From positions 1-11,152 of the forward strand of contig JAFWDX010000225.1 in the NCBI GenBank assembly GCA_017515945.1: DNA of 11,152 bases, given 5' to 3'. Both the position numbers and the translations under genes were made by a program. This document shows positions 5,037-11,152 of this stretch, in pieces; within the stretch, counting starts at the first letter, position 1, and every line of letters starts with the position of its first letter. The DNA is from Blautia sp. GTDB taxonomy: Bacteria > Bacillota > Clostridia > Lachnospirales > Lachnospiraceae. The notes beneath the pieces were generated by a model. It was not told the DNA's origin and did no database searches. It worked only from the letters and a program-made list of their open reading frames with translations.

Positions 5037-7937
5037 TCAGTCATTGGAAGTATTACTGACATCCGAAGCGGCATATCCGGTGATGATCCGGTCCGGATCC
5101 GCCAGGTTGAAAACATACATGAGCACATCAGCCGCCACCAGGCAGGCATTGCCCGAGCCGTAGCCGTTGGGCACGCGGATGGCGAAGGCATACTGTGGAT
5201 CATAGGTCGGCGCATAACCAAGCACGACGCCATGATCCGGATGATACAGGTCGACCTGCGCGGTTCCCGTCTTTGCACAGAAGTCCATGTTGACATTGTT
5301 GAACTGGCTGTGGGTCTTGACCACCCGGGTCATACCATCCTCGAGGACCTGCCATACCGAGTCAGAGACATCGTCCATCCGGTTGATGACCATCGGCTCA
5401 AACTCCTCGATGACCTTGCCCTCCGGACTGATGACCTTGTCAAGCAGCGTCAGCTGGTATACGGTTCCCCGGTTGCCGATAACAGAGGCATAGCGGGCCA
5501 GCTGTGTCGTAGTGTACAGATGCGTACCCTGTCCCATATAGGAAGGTACGGCAAGCGAATCGGAAACATGGGGGGAAGCCTCATTGATCTGGATGCCGGT
5601 TTTTTTGTCCAGACCCAGCTGGGCGGCCCATTTCTGGATCGCACGCAGGCTCTGATTCTCCGAGAACTGGTCGTCTCCTACCCTTCCGAGCAGAAAACCC
5701 ACCATGTTGAAGAAATAGTTACAGGACTCCTGAAGGGCCGTGCGCACATCGATGGAGCCATGGCCGTAGGTATTCCAGCAGGCGATCGGAGGCTGGACCA
5801 GGTCAAAGGAACCGGTACACTCAAACAGCGTATTTTCGTTGATCACACCCTCCTGCATACCGGTGATCGTGGAAAGCAGCTTCATGGTCGATCCGGGTGC
5901 CGTGGTCTGCTGCGTCGCTTTGTTGAAAAACGGGCTGGACAGGTCCAGCGCCAGGCTGGCATAGTAATCCGTATCCATATTGTTGGCCAGACGGTTGCTG
6001 TCATATCCTGGATATGAAACACAGGCGACCGTATCGCCGTTATGCAGATCAACGACCACGCAGGATGCTGAACAGGGCATCAATGCCAGCTGAGAAGGCT
6101 CGATCTCCAGATTGGCGATCTTTTTGACCATAAAATCATAAGCGCCGACAGCTCCTGAGGCCAGGCTTTCGTAGTCCTCATCCTCTTTATCAAGTACGCC
6201 CTGCTCATACAGAACCAGGCACAGCTCCTCTCCTGTGATGGTGTCTTCGAGCAGCATATACTTATAAAGCAGCTTTGAAAAACCGTAGTCCGTGCCGAGC
6301 TCTTCGATCGTATAATCCGTGAGCAATGCATAAACCTGCTGTGAATCCAGATAATCACCTACCGGAGATACGCCTGAGATGTCCAGCCAGTTCTGGCTGG
6401 CGGCATAGGTCAGGTATTCCTTTAAAGAGATGGTCTGGTCATTGTTCCAGGCTTTGTATGTGGCGTCCATGGTATCCACCGCGTCACTGGAAATGACCTC
6501 CAGTGTATTGGTCAGCAGACTGTCGCATATATAAGACAGGTACGCCTGCATCTCCTCCGATTCATCCTTCTGCGCCGGAGGATTATCCGCCGTCAGTCTG
6601 TCACGGACCTGGGCAAAAACCTGTTCCTGTTTCTGCTGGAATTTTTCATACAGCGCCTGTTCCACGGGTGAGGCATCCTCACTGTAGAAATGCCGGATAT
6701 CGATGACGCTGTTCTCCACCAGCATATTATAGACATCATAGATCGGGATCTCGATCTGAGCGGAGTCAATGATGGCATCATAGTCAAACTCCTTCTCCGC
6801 CGAGATCCTGTTGAGCATGATGCCGGCCACGCGCTGTTTGAGGATCTCATAGATCCCGCTCTGGAGCCGGGTATCAATGGTGAGCTGTACGTCATTGCCG
6901 GCAATGGGATCCACCTGAGTCTCCGGATCGATCCGCAGGACCTTGCCCAGGTTATCAACGGTCACGGTCTCACGTCCGTCAGTACCCTGCAGGGTCAGCT
7001 CCATATACTGTTCGATCCCGGATTTGCCGATAACGGCGTCATTGGAGTAATCCGGATTCTTTTTGCGCAGTTCTGTCAGCTCCTCGGCGGATGCTTTTCC
7101 CGTATAGCCAAGGATCGGGCCCATGCTGATCTCATCCACATATTTACGGGAGGAATCCTCCACGATATCGATCCCGGTAAGGGTAGCGGAATTTTCCATG
7201 AGAGCGGCAACGGACTTTTCACTCAGACCGGTGGCAATGGTCACTGGCATGTATTTCTTGAAGCTGTTGGTGCTCAGGAGATATCGGATGATACAGATCT
7301 TGAGGATATCTTCCTTTGACAGTTCTCTGGGCAGGTGGGCATTTTCCAGCTCCTGATCCGTGTAGGCCAGCTCATCCTCCATGATGATACGGAACCGGTC
7401 GATGCTGCACAGATAATCGATCATCTCAGGTGCCGTAGCCCGTCTCTGCTCCGGCAGCAGGTCGTCGATCAGGGCCTGGCCGTAGATATCCGCCTTGAAA
7501 CGGCTGAGCGTGAAGCCGGGGCTGATATCAAACTCATATTCTCCGTCCTTGCCCACCCTGATATGGAAATTATGGGAAAGCTCATCTCCGTTTTTTTCAA
7601 GGATCTTGATGATCCGGTACGCAATGCCGTTCAGTGCCAGATTTTTCTGACGGGTGGATTCATAAGATCCGTTGTCCTCCAGAGTCAGGGACCAGGAGAG
7701 CACATTTGAGGCGATCAGATCGCCGTTCCGGTCATATATTTTGCCGCGGGCGCTCTTGATGACCCTGGTCTTTGTGGTCCGGCTCTGAAAGCTGTTGATA
7801 TAATCCTGTCCCTGTACGATCTGCAGCTGATAGAGCTTCCTGAGCAGAATAAAGGACATGAACAAAAAGACCAGGACCAGGATCTGTGTCCTGGCAGGCT
7901 GCAGCTTTTTCAGCGCGTTTTTTATTTTACTACCCAA
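5037..7937 (-). CDS. mrdA: Class B penicillin-binding protein 2 (elongation transpeptidase), with large insertion (966 aa)
   Basis: The D,D-transpeptidase of the elongation complex, crosslinking the strands made by RodA. There is one membrane helix at residues 17-32, then the dimerisation/pedestal region with the class B signature RGKIYDRNG (64-72). The penicillin-binding domain has Ser683-x-x-Lys686 (PGSTMK), Ser738-x-Asn740 (SCN) and Lys889-Thr-Gly891 (AKTGTAQ), all intact. At 966 aa it is far longer than the usual 600-700. About 250 residues (roughly 372-620) separate LTIDTRLQ from VVVDLHNGDTVACVSYPGYD, which in E. coli PBP2 lie about 20 residues apart. The start is TTG: in this frame a TGA lies three codons upstream, and the first ATG (residue 27) is inside the membrane helix. 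An AAGGAAAG site lies 9-12 nt upstream, and the start overlaps the mreD end by 16 nt. The symbol follows the E. coli name. Confidence 0.93.
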   Translation of the reverse strand: MGSKIKNALKKLQPARTQILVLVFLFMSFILLRKLYQLQIVQGQDYINSFQSRTTKTRVIKSARGKIYDRNGDLIASNVLSWSLTLEDNGSYESTRQKNLALNGIAYRIIKILEKNGDELSHNFHIRVGKDGEYEFDISPGFTLSRFKADIYGQALIDDLLPEQRRATAPEMIDYLCSIDRFRIIMEDELAYTDQELENAHLPRELSKEDILKICIIRYLLSTNSFKKYMPVTIATGLSEKSVAALMENSATLTGIDIVEDSSRKYVDEISMGPILGYTGKASAEELTELRKKNPDYSNDAVIGKSGIEQYMELTLQGTDGRETVTVDNLGKVLRIDPETQVDPIAGNDVQLTIDTRLQSGIYEILKQRVAGIMLNRISAEKEFDYDAIIDSAQIEIPIYDVYNMLVENSVIDIRHFYSEDASPVEQALYEKFQQKQEQVFAQVRDRLTADNPPAQKDESEEMQAYLSYICDSLLTNTLEVISSDAVDTMDATYKAWNNDQTISLKEYLTYAASQNWLDISGVSPVGDYLDSQQVYALLTDYTIEELGTDYGFSKLLYKYMLLEDTITGEELCLVLYEQGVLDKEDEDYESLASGAVGAYDFMVKKIANLEIEPSQLALMPCSASCVVVDLHNGDTVACVSYPGYDSNRLANNMDTDYYASLALDLSSPFFNKATQQTTAPGSTMKLLSTITGMQEGVINENTLFECTGSFDLVQPPIACWNTYGHGSIDVRTALQESCNYFFNMVGFLLGRVGDDQFSENQSLRAIQKWAAQLGLDKKTGIQINEASPHVSDSLAVPSYMGQGTHLYTTTQLARYASVIGNRGTVYQLTLLDKVISPEGKVIEEFEPMVINRMDDVSDSVWQVLEDGMTRVVKTHSQFNNVNMDFCAKTGTAQVDLYHPDHGVVLGYAPTYDPQYAFAIRVPNGYGSGNACLVAADVLMYVFNLADPDRIITGYAASDVSNTSND

Positions 7938-8449
7938 ATCGAATCACTTTCCTTCCATGGGGTTCCCATAAAGCGGTAATTGATGGCCCGCAGCGGGCGG
8001 TAAACCAGGAACGTCAGCCCGACTGTGTAAAACATTTCCGGGAGGATGATGCGCATCAGATAAACGGACAGGCTGAGCCTTCCCCTGAGGAGGAACTGCA
8101 GTCCGTAAACAGCCAGGTTGTAAGCCAGATCCGCCACCGCGGACAACGCCATGGGGACCTTGAGATCGTCGTCATAGAAGGCCCGGTGGGCATAGCCGCA
8201 AAGGTATCCGGTATACATATAGACAAACGCATAAAAACCAAACACAGATCCATAAAACAGATCTACCAGGATCCCGGAAAAAAACCCTGCCCAGAGGCCG
8301 CCCTTCCTGCCTCTCATAAGGCCCATGCTCACGCACAGGGTGATCAGCAGATTTGGCTTGATGGAGCCGACGGAGATCCTGCTGATGAGTGTACATTGCA
8401 GTAAAAAGCAGATCAGTACAGTTAACAGCATGGCTATCTTACTTTTCAT
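7922..8449 (-). CDS. mreD: Rod shape-determining membrane protein MreD (175 aa)
   Basis: A small integral membrane protein that links MreC to the elongation complex; its biochemical role is unresolved in the family. Hydrophobic segments lie at about 5-25, 30-50, 54-78, 97-118 and 130-152, giving the usual five to six spans. The typical MreD stretch is seen in SIKPNLLITLCVSMGLMRGRKGG, followed by GFFSGILVDLFYGSVFGFYAF, which is the best-conserved part of the family (GFxxGLLxDxxxGxxxG). Length is normal. The ATG has a GAGGAG site (8455-8460) 5 nt upstream that overlaps the mreC stop, so the two are coupled. The 3' end overlaps the TTG start of PBP2 by 16 nt. Confidence 0.92.
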   Translation of the reverse strand: MKSKIAMLLTVLICFLLQCTLISRISVGSIKPNLLITLCVSMGLMRGRKGGLWAGFFSGILVDLFYGSVFGFYAFVYMYTGYLCGYAHRAFYDDDLKVPMALSAVADLAYNLAVYGLQFLLRGRLSLSVYLMRIILPEMFYTVGLTFLVYRPLRAINYRFMGTPWKESDSIWVVK

Positions 8450-8458
8450 CGATGCTCC

Positions 8459-9322
8459 TCATTCCATGGAATCCTGCTTGTTCACAGTGATCACCAGCAC
8501 ATCCTTCAGATGCGAAAAATCGATCGGTGTGACGATCGTCCCGGTCTTGGTCAGGTTGTTTGAGTCCTGCTTAACCTGATTAATATATCCGATAAACAGT
8601 CCCTGCACGTAATTCTCACTTATATTTGAAGTGACGACCCTCTCTCCTGCCGTCACCACGCCCTCCAGGTCATACAGCTGCTCAAAGCGCAGTTTACCCT
8701 CATCGATCAGCTCCAGATCGCCATGGACGACGAAATTGTCCTGGGATGTCACGGTCATGGCGCTCACAGAGCTGCTGTCGTCTATGATCGAACGTACGCT
8801 CGCCCAGTTTGTACCAACATCCGTAACGATACCGACCAGCCCGCGGCCCGCGATGACATTGTTGTTGACGCGGATCCCGTCGGCAGAGCCTTTATTGATC
8901 ATAAATGTGTCATACCAGTTGCCCGGATCCTTGGAAATGATCTGGGCCGCCACCTTTGGATAATTGTCATACTCCTCATTCAGGTCAAAAAGAGTCCGCA
9001 GGCGTGTGAGCTCCTCCTGATCCTGGATCAGTTTGTTGTTCTGCGTCGTCAGGCTGTCGAGCTCTGCGCGCAGTTCTTCGATCTCGAGCAGCAGGGCTTC
9101 CTTTTCCTGCATTCTTTCCTGTATGGCGGTAAGGACGTCGCTCATTCTCCCGATGGCTTTTTCAAAGGGGACGATCACCCTGCCGGCGATCTCCTGCAGC
9201 GGCTGCGTGCTGACTCCGGCTGCCAGGACACTGACCATGGCGCTGATACAGATCACGCTCATCAGGCCCAGCAGATGGCGGCTTTTAATGTTAATACGAA
9301 ATTGAGGTCTGTTTTTTTTCAT
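8459..9322 (-). CDS. mreC: Rod shape-determining protein MreC (287 aa)
   Basis: A bitopic membrane protein whose extracytoplasmic part binds PBP2 and helps switch on the elongation complex. It has a short basic N-terminus inside the cell, one transmembrane helix at about residues 17-36, a coiled coil at about 62-110 (heptad-like, rich in Glu/Leu/Gln), then the two-lobed beta domain at about 120-285. Family landmarks include AQIISKDPGNWYDTFMINKGSADGI (121-145) and VIAGRGLVGIVTDVG (146-160), followed by VRSIIDDSSSVSAM. Length is ordinary for the family. The ATG overlaps the stop of the mreB-like gene (ATGA) and has only a weak purine-rich site (AGAGAAAA), so its translation probably depends on coupling. 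Confidence 0.95.
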   Translation of the reverse strand: MKKNRPQFRINIKSRHLLGLMSVICISAMVSVLAAGVSTQPLQEIAGRVIVPFEKAIGRMSDVLTAIQERMQEKEALLLEIEELRAELDSLTTQNNKLIQDQEELTRLRTLFDLNEEYDNYPKVAAQIISKDPGNWYDTFMINKGSADGIRVNNNVIAGRGLVGIVTDVGTNWASVRSIIDDSSSVSAMTVTSQDNFVVHGDLELIDEGKLRFEQLYDLEGVVTAGERVVTSNISENYVQGLFIGYINQVKQDSNNLTKTGTIVTPIDFSHLKDVLVITVNKQDSME

Positions 9323-10332
9323 AATTTTCTCTGGCTAATGGGCTGGGCATATTTCTTCAGTTCCTTGTTATGGATAAGCTGTTCAAGCCCTGCCGCGGTG
9401 GAATTCTCATACAGAGAGGAAAGGTTGAAGGTAAAGCCGGTGTAACTGGCCAGATAGGTATCCAGATACGGGATCCTGGATGACCCTCCGGTGAGATAAA
9501 TCCCCTCTCTGGCTACCTGATAGGAAATCTGGGGCGGGATACGCTCCAGAAAGGTCTTCATGCGGGAGGCCAGTTCATTGACGCAGTCCATGATCCCGGC
9601 ATTGACGACGTAGGAAGAGATCACTTCCTCTCTGGGGAGGCCGGATACGGCGTCCATGCCCACCACTCTGCGGGCATCCTTGCTCTGATCGGAAAGACGG
9701 CCCATGGCGATCTTGAGGCGGTTGGCCGTGCGGATGCCGATGGCAAGGTCATACCGTCGGCGGATCTCCTGCGCAATGCTTTCGTTGATCTGGGTACCGC
9801 CTATGGGCACCATCCGGCTCATGATCATGCGGCCGGACCCGAAAACGGAAAAGCGTGTGGTCTGATCCCCGATATTGACCAGCATGGATCCGGCAGTCGT
9901 CTCAAATGGCAGGCCCAGGGAGAGCGCATCCGCGATGGGCGCTTCCACCATGTACACTCTGGTATGCCTGATCCAGTGGCCGTTGGCCACCTGATAGTAG
10001 GCTCTTTTTTCCAGGGCACTCATATCCGGAGGAACCGCAAAAAAAACCGTGCAGTTCCTGCGCGGGAAGCGGTCCTGGCCGCGCATCATCTTGTACAGCA
10101 GGATCTCCTGGAGCTCCAGGTCAGCGATGGTGCCAAAGGCCATGGGTGATGTGACGGAGATATCCGCCGGCGTCTTTTCCGACATTTCATAGGCTTCGTT
10201 GCCTATGGCTATGATCGTGCGGCCTCTGTAGGCCATGATGTTCCTTGATATATAAATTTTGTCCCGAAATGCAGAATAGACCTTGACAGAACTGCTGCCC
10301 AGGTCGATTCCATATTTTTTTTCAAATATCAT
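9319..10332 (-). CDS. mreB: Divergent MreB-like rod shape protein (actin fold, 337 aa)
   Basis: A bacterial actin homologue, expected to assemble under the membrane and orient wall synthesis. The actin/Hsp70 fold motifs are traceable: phosphate-1 GIDLGSSSVKVY (8-19), connect-1 around VEAPIADALSLG (129-140), phosphate-2 LVNIGDQTTRFSVFG (151-165) and the adenosine motif IYLTGGSSRIPYL (278-290). The GLPREE stretch (231-236) matches the GLP segment of MreB. Several normally fixed positions are changed: phosphate-2 is NIGDQTT instead of DIGGGTT, connect-1 is EAP instead of EEP, and the NTL after the phosphate-1 loop is replaced by SVK. Nucleotide binding or hydrolysis may be weakened. The membrane-binding N-terminus is short. 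The 5' end overlaps radC by 11 bp, with an AAGGA site at 7-8 nt. A second, standard mreB elsewhere in the genome would be expected. The symbol is given by position and homology. Confidence 0.88.
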   Translation of the reverse strand: MIFEKKYGIDLGSSSVKVYSAFRDKIYISRNIMAYRGRTIIAIGNEAYEMSEKTPADISVTSPMAFGTIADLELQEILLYKMMRGQDRFPRRNCTVFFAVPPDMSALEKRAYYQVANGHWIRHTRVYMVEAPIADALSLGLPFETTAGSMLVNIGDQTTRFSVFGSGRMIMSRMVPIGGTQINESIAQEIRRRYDLAIGIRTANRLKIAMGRLSDQSKDARRVVGMDAVSGLPREEVISSYVVNAGIMDCVNELASRMKTFLERIPPQISYQVAREGIYLTGGSSRIPYLDTYLASYTGFTFNLSSLYENSTAAGLEQLIHNKELKKYAQPISQRKL

Positions 10333-11110
10333 TCCCGATTCCTTCGGTCTGAATCTGATCCATAAGGCCCTCCTCCTTAAAGCTGCAGTATCTGTGGTCT
10401 CCTATGATCACATGATCCAGGAGGCTTATGCCCATCATCTGTCCGCAGCCGCACACATTGCGGGTCAGTGCGATGTCCGCATGGCTGGGGCTGGGATCTC
10501 CGCTGGGATGATTGTGCACCAGGATAATGCTGACGGCATGGTACCGCATGGCCTCTATGAATATTTCTCTGGGTGTGACCAGGGTCATGTTGACCGTACC
10601 TCTGGTCAGTCTCGGATCGCCGAGCAGGCCGCCCTTTGTATCGAGCATCATGACGAGCATGATCTCCTGTTCCTCATGTCTGAGCTGCTCCATATAGTAA
10701 TCGGCGATGGTCGAGGGCATAGTAAAGCAAAGCCTGCTCCGGCTCCCGGACCGCGCGATGCGCATGGACAGCTCGGCGATACATTTGAGCTGGATCGCCT
10801 TGACTGTCCCGATACCGTCAAGTGAGCGCAGTTCCTCCATAGAGAGATGGACCAGCCCCTGCAGGCCAGGCCAGGCGGTGCGCTCTGCAAGGCCGAGCAG
10901 CGACGAGGCCAGATCGAGCGCGTCGATCCCTGGGATGCCGCTGCGCAGGAGCACGGCCAGGAGCTCTCTGTCTGTCAGGGCTGCGGGGCCGTATTTCTGG
11001 CACTTTTCGTAGGGACGGTCATCCGGAGGGAGGGCTCCGAGGCCCGTGGCTGGGGTCTGTGCGGATACGGATGGGCTTTTCTTTTTACTGATCCCGGTTG
11101 ATTCTTTCAT
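10322..11110 (-). CDS. radC: RadC family protein (JAMM/MPN+ domain, 262 aa)
   Basis: A member of the RadC (UPF0758/YicR) family. The name is historical, since the E. coli radC repair phenotype was traced to recG; the true role is unknown. Two parts are visible. A helix-hairpin-helix region spans about 40-120, with LTDRELLAVLLRSG (45-58) and LDGIGTVKAIQLK (97-109). A JAMM metalloprotease-like domain spans about 128-255, with Glu182 and the metal motif His199-x-His201 through Ser209/Asp212 (HNHPSGDPSPSHAD), then LLDHVIIGD. All putative zinc ligands are present. The first 25 residues are a Ser/Thr/Lys-rich extension before the usual start. No good ribosome site precedes ATG 11110, and the frame stays open to the window edge, so the true start could lie upstream. 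Another frame ends in TGA overlapping this ATG, as would a coupled upstream gene. It is the first operon gene in view. Confidence 0.92.
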   Translation of the reverse strand: MKESTGISKKKSPSVSAQTPATGLGALPPDDRPYEKCQKYGPAALTDRELLAVLLRSGIPGIDALDLASSLLGLAERTAWPGLQGLVHLSMEELRSLDGIGTVKAIQLKCIAELSMRIARSGSRSRLCFTMPSTIADYYMEQLRHEEQEIMLVMMLDTKGGLLGDPRLTRGTVNMTLVTPREIFIEAMRYHAVSIILVHNHPSGDPSPSHADIALTRNVCGCGQMMGISLLDHVIIGDHRYCSFKEEGLMDQIQTEGIGNDI

Positions 11111-11152
11111 ATATGCCTGTAACCGGTCCGGGCAGGCGATGAAAGGGATACA

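Noticed and set aside
4276..6017. Long plus-strand frames opposite rodA and PBP2 (247 and 261 codons), with similar ones at 6690-7319 and 8723-9445
   Set aside because: They lie fully antisense to genes with complete catalytic motifs; their translations are rich in His/Asp/Gln as expected for complements of membrane-protein codons, and show no domain.
11111..11152. Upstream gene or radC promoter at the right edge
   Set aside because: Only 42 bases are present. One frame ends in a TGA overlapping the radC ATG and another continues radC itself; the sequence is too short to decide, and no promoter hexamers are visible.

Overview
The window looks like a chromosomal segment from a low-to-mid GC Clostridia, most likely Lachnospiraceae. 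This rests on protein character: Firmicutes-type Shine-Dalgarno sites, a compact radC-mre cluster, a XerS-like recombinase, a small 139-aa P-loop protein of a type I recall from Clostridia, and a class B PBP with a very large insertion. There are nine protein-coding genes, one of them cut by the left edge. One degraded gene fragment and one palindromic repeat cluster are also present. I see no rRNA, tRNA, CRISPR array, riboswitch or intact insertion sequence.

Layout from left to right: (1) 1-801, plus strand, the C-terminal part of an AI-2E/PerM-family membrane protein. (2) 813-1868, minus strand, a Xer-type tyrosine recombinase that converges on it with an 11-bp gap. (3) 1869-2176, a 308-bp stretch without an intact gene. 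It holds the recombinase leader, a decayed acetyltransferase (GNAT) C-terminus on the plus strand, a 66-bp almost perfect inverted repeat, and a smaller G5/C5 hairpin. (4) 2177-2596, minus strand, a small P-loop NTPase with its own promoter and a leader of about 127 nt. (5) 2795-11110, minus strand, seven tightly packed genes in the order of transcription radC, mreB-like, mreC, mreD, PBP2, rodA, D,D-carboxypeptidase. The junctions are overlaps or gaps of at most 14 nt, so this is very probably one translationally coupled operon. Its promoter would lie beyond the right edge.

The operon encodes most of the cell-elongation machine. The MreB-like filament protein, MreC and MreD form the scaffold. 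RodA (glycosyltransferase) and PBP2 (transpeptidase) polymerise and crosslink lateral-wall peptidoglycan. The carboxypeptidase trims stem peptides and so limits crosslinking. RadC at the head is the customary neighbour of mre genes and has no proven role in wall synthesis.

I do not see a clearly new system. The oddities concentrate in the elongasome: an MreB with a degenerate nucleotide-binding loop, a PBP2 with about 250 extra residues inside its transpeptidase region, an enlarged RodA loop, and a carboxypeptidase with an N-terminal membrane anchor and no C-terminal domain. The second cluster of interest is the gene-poor stretch 1890-2145, where a broken GNAT tail abuts a mobile-looking hairpin element. 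I found no convincing intrinsic terminator anywhere in the window.
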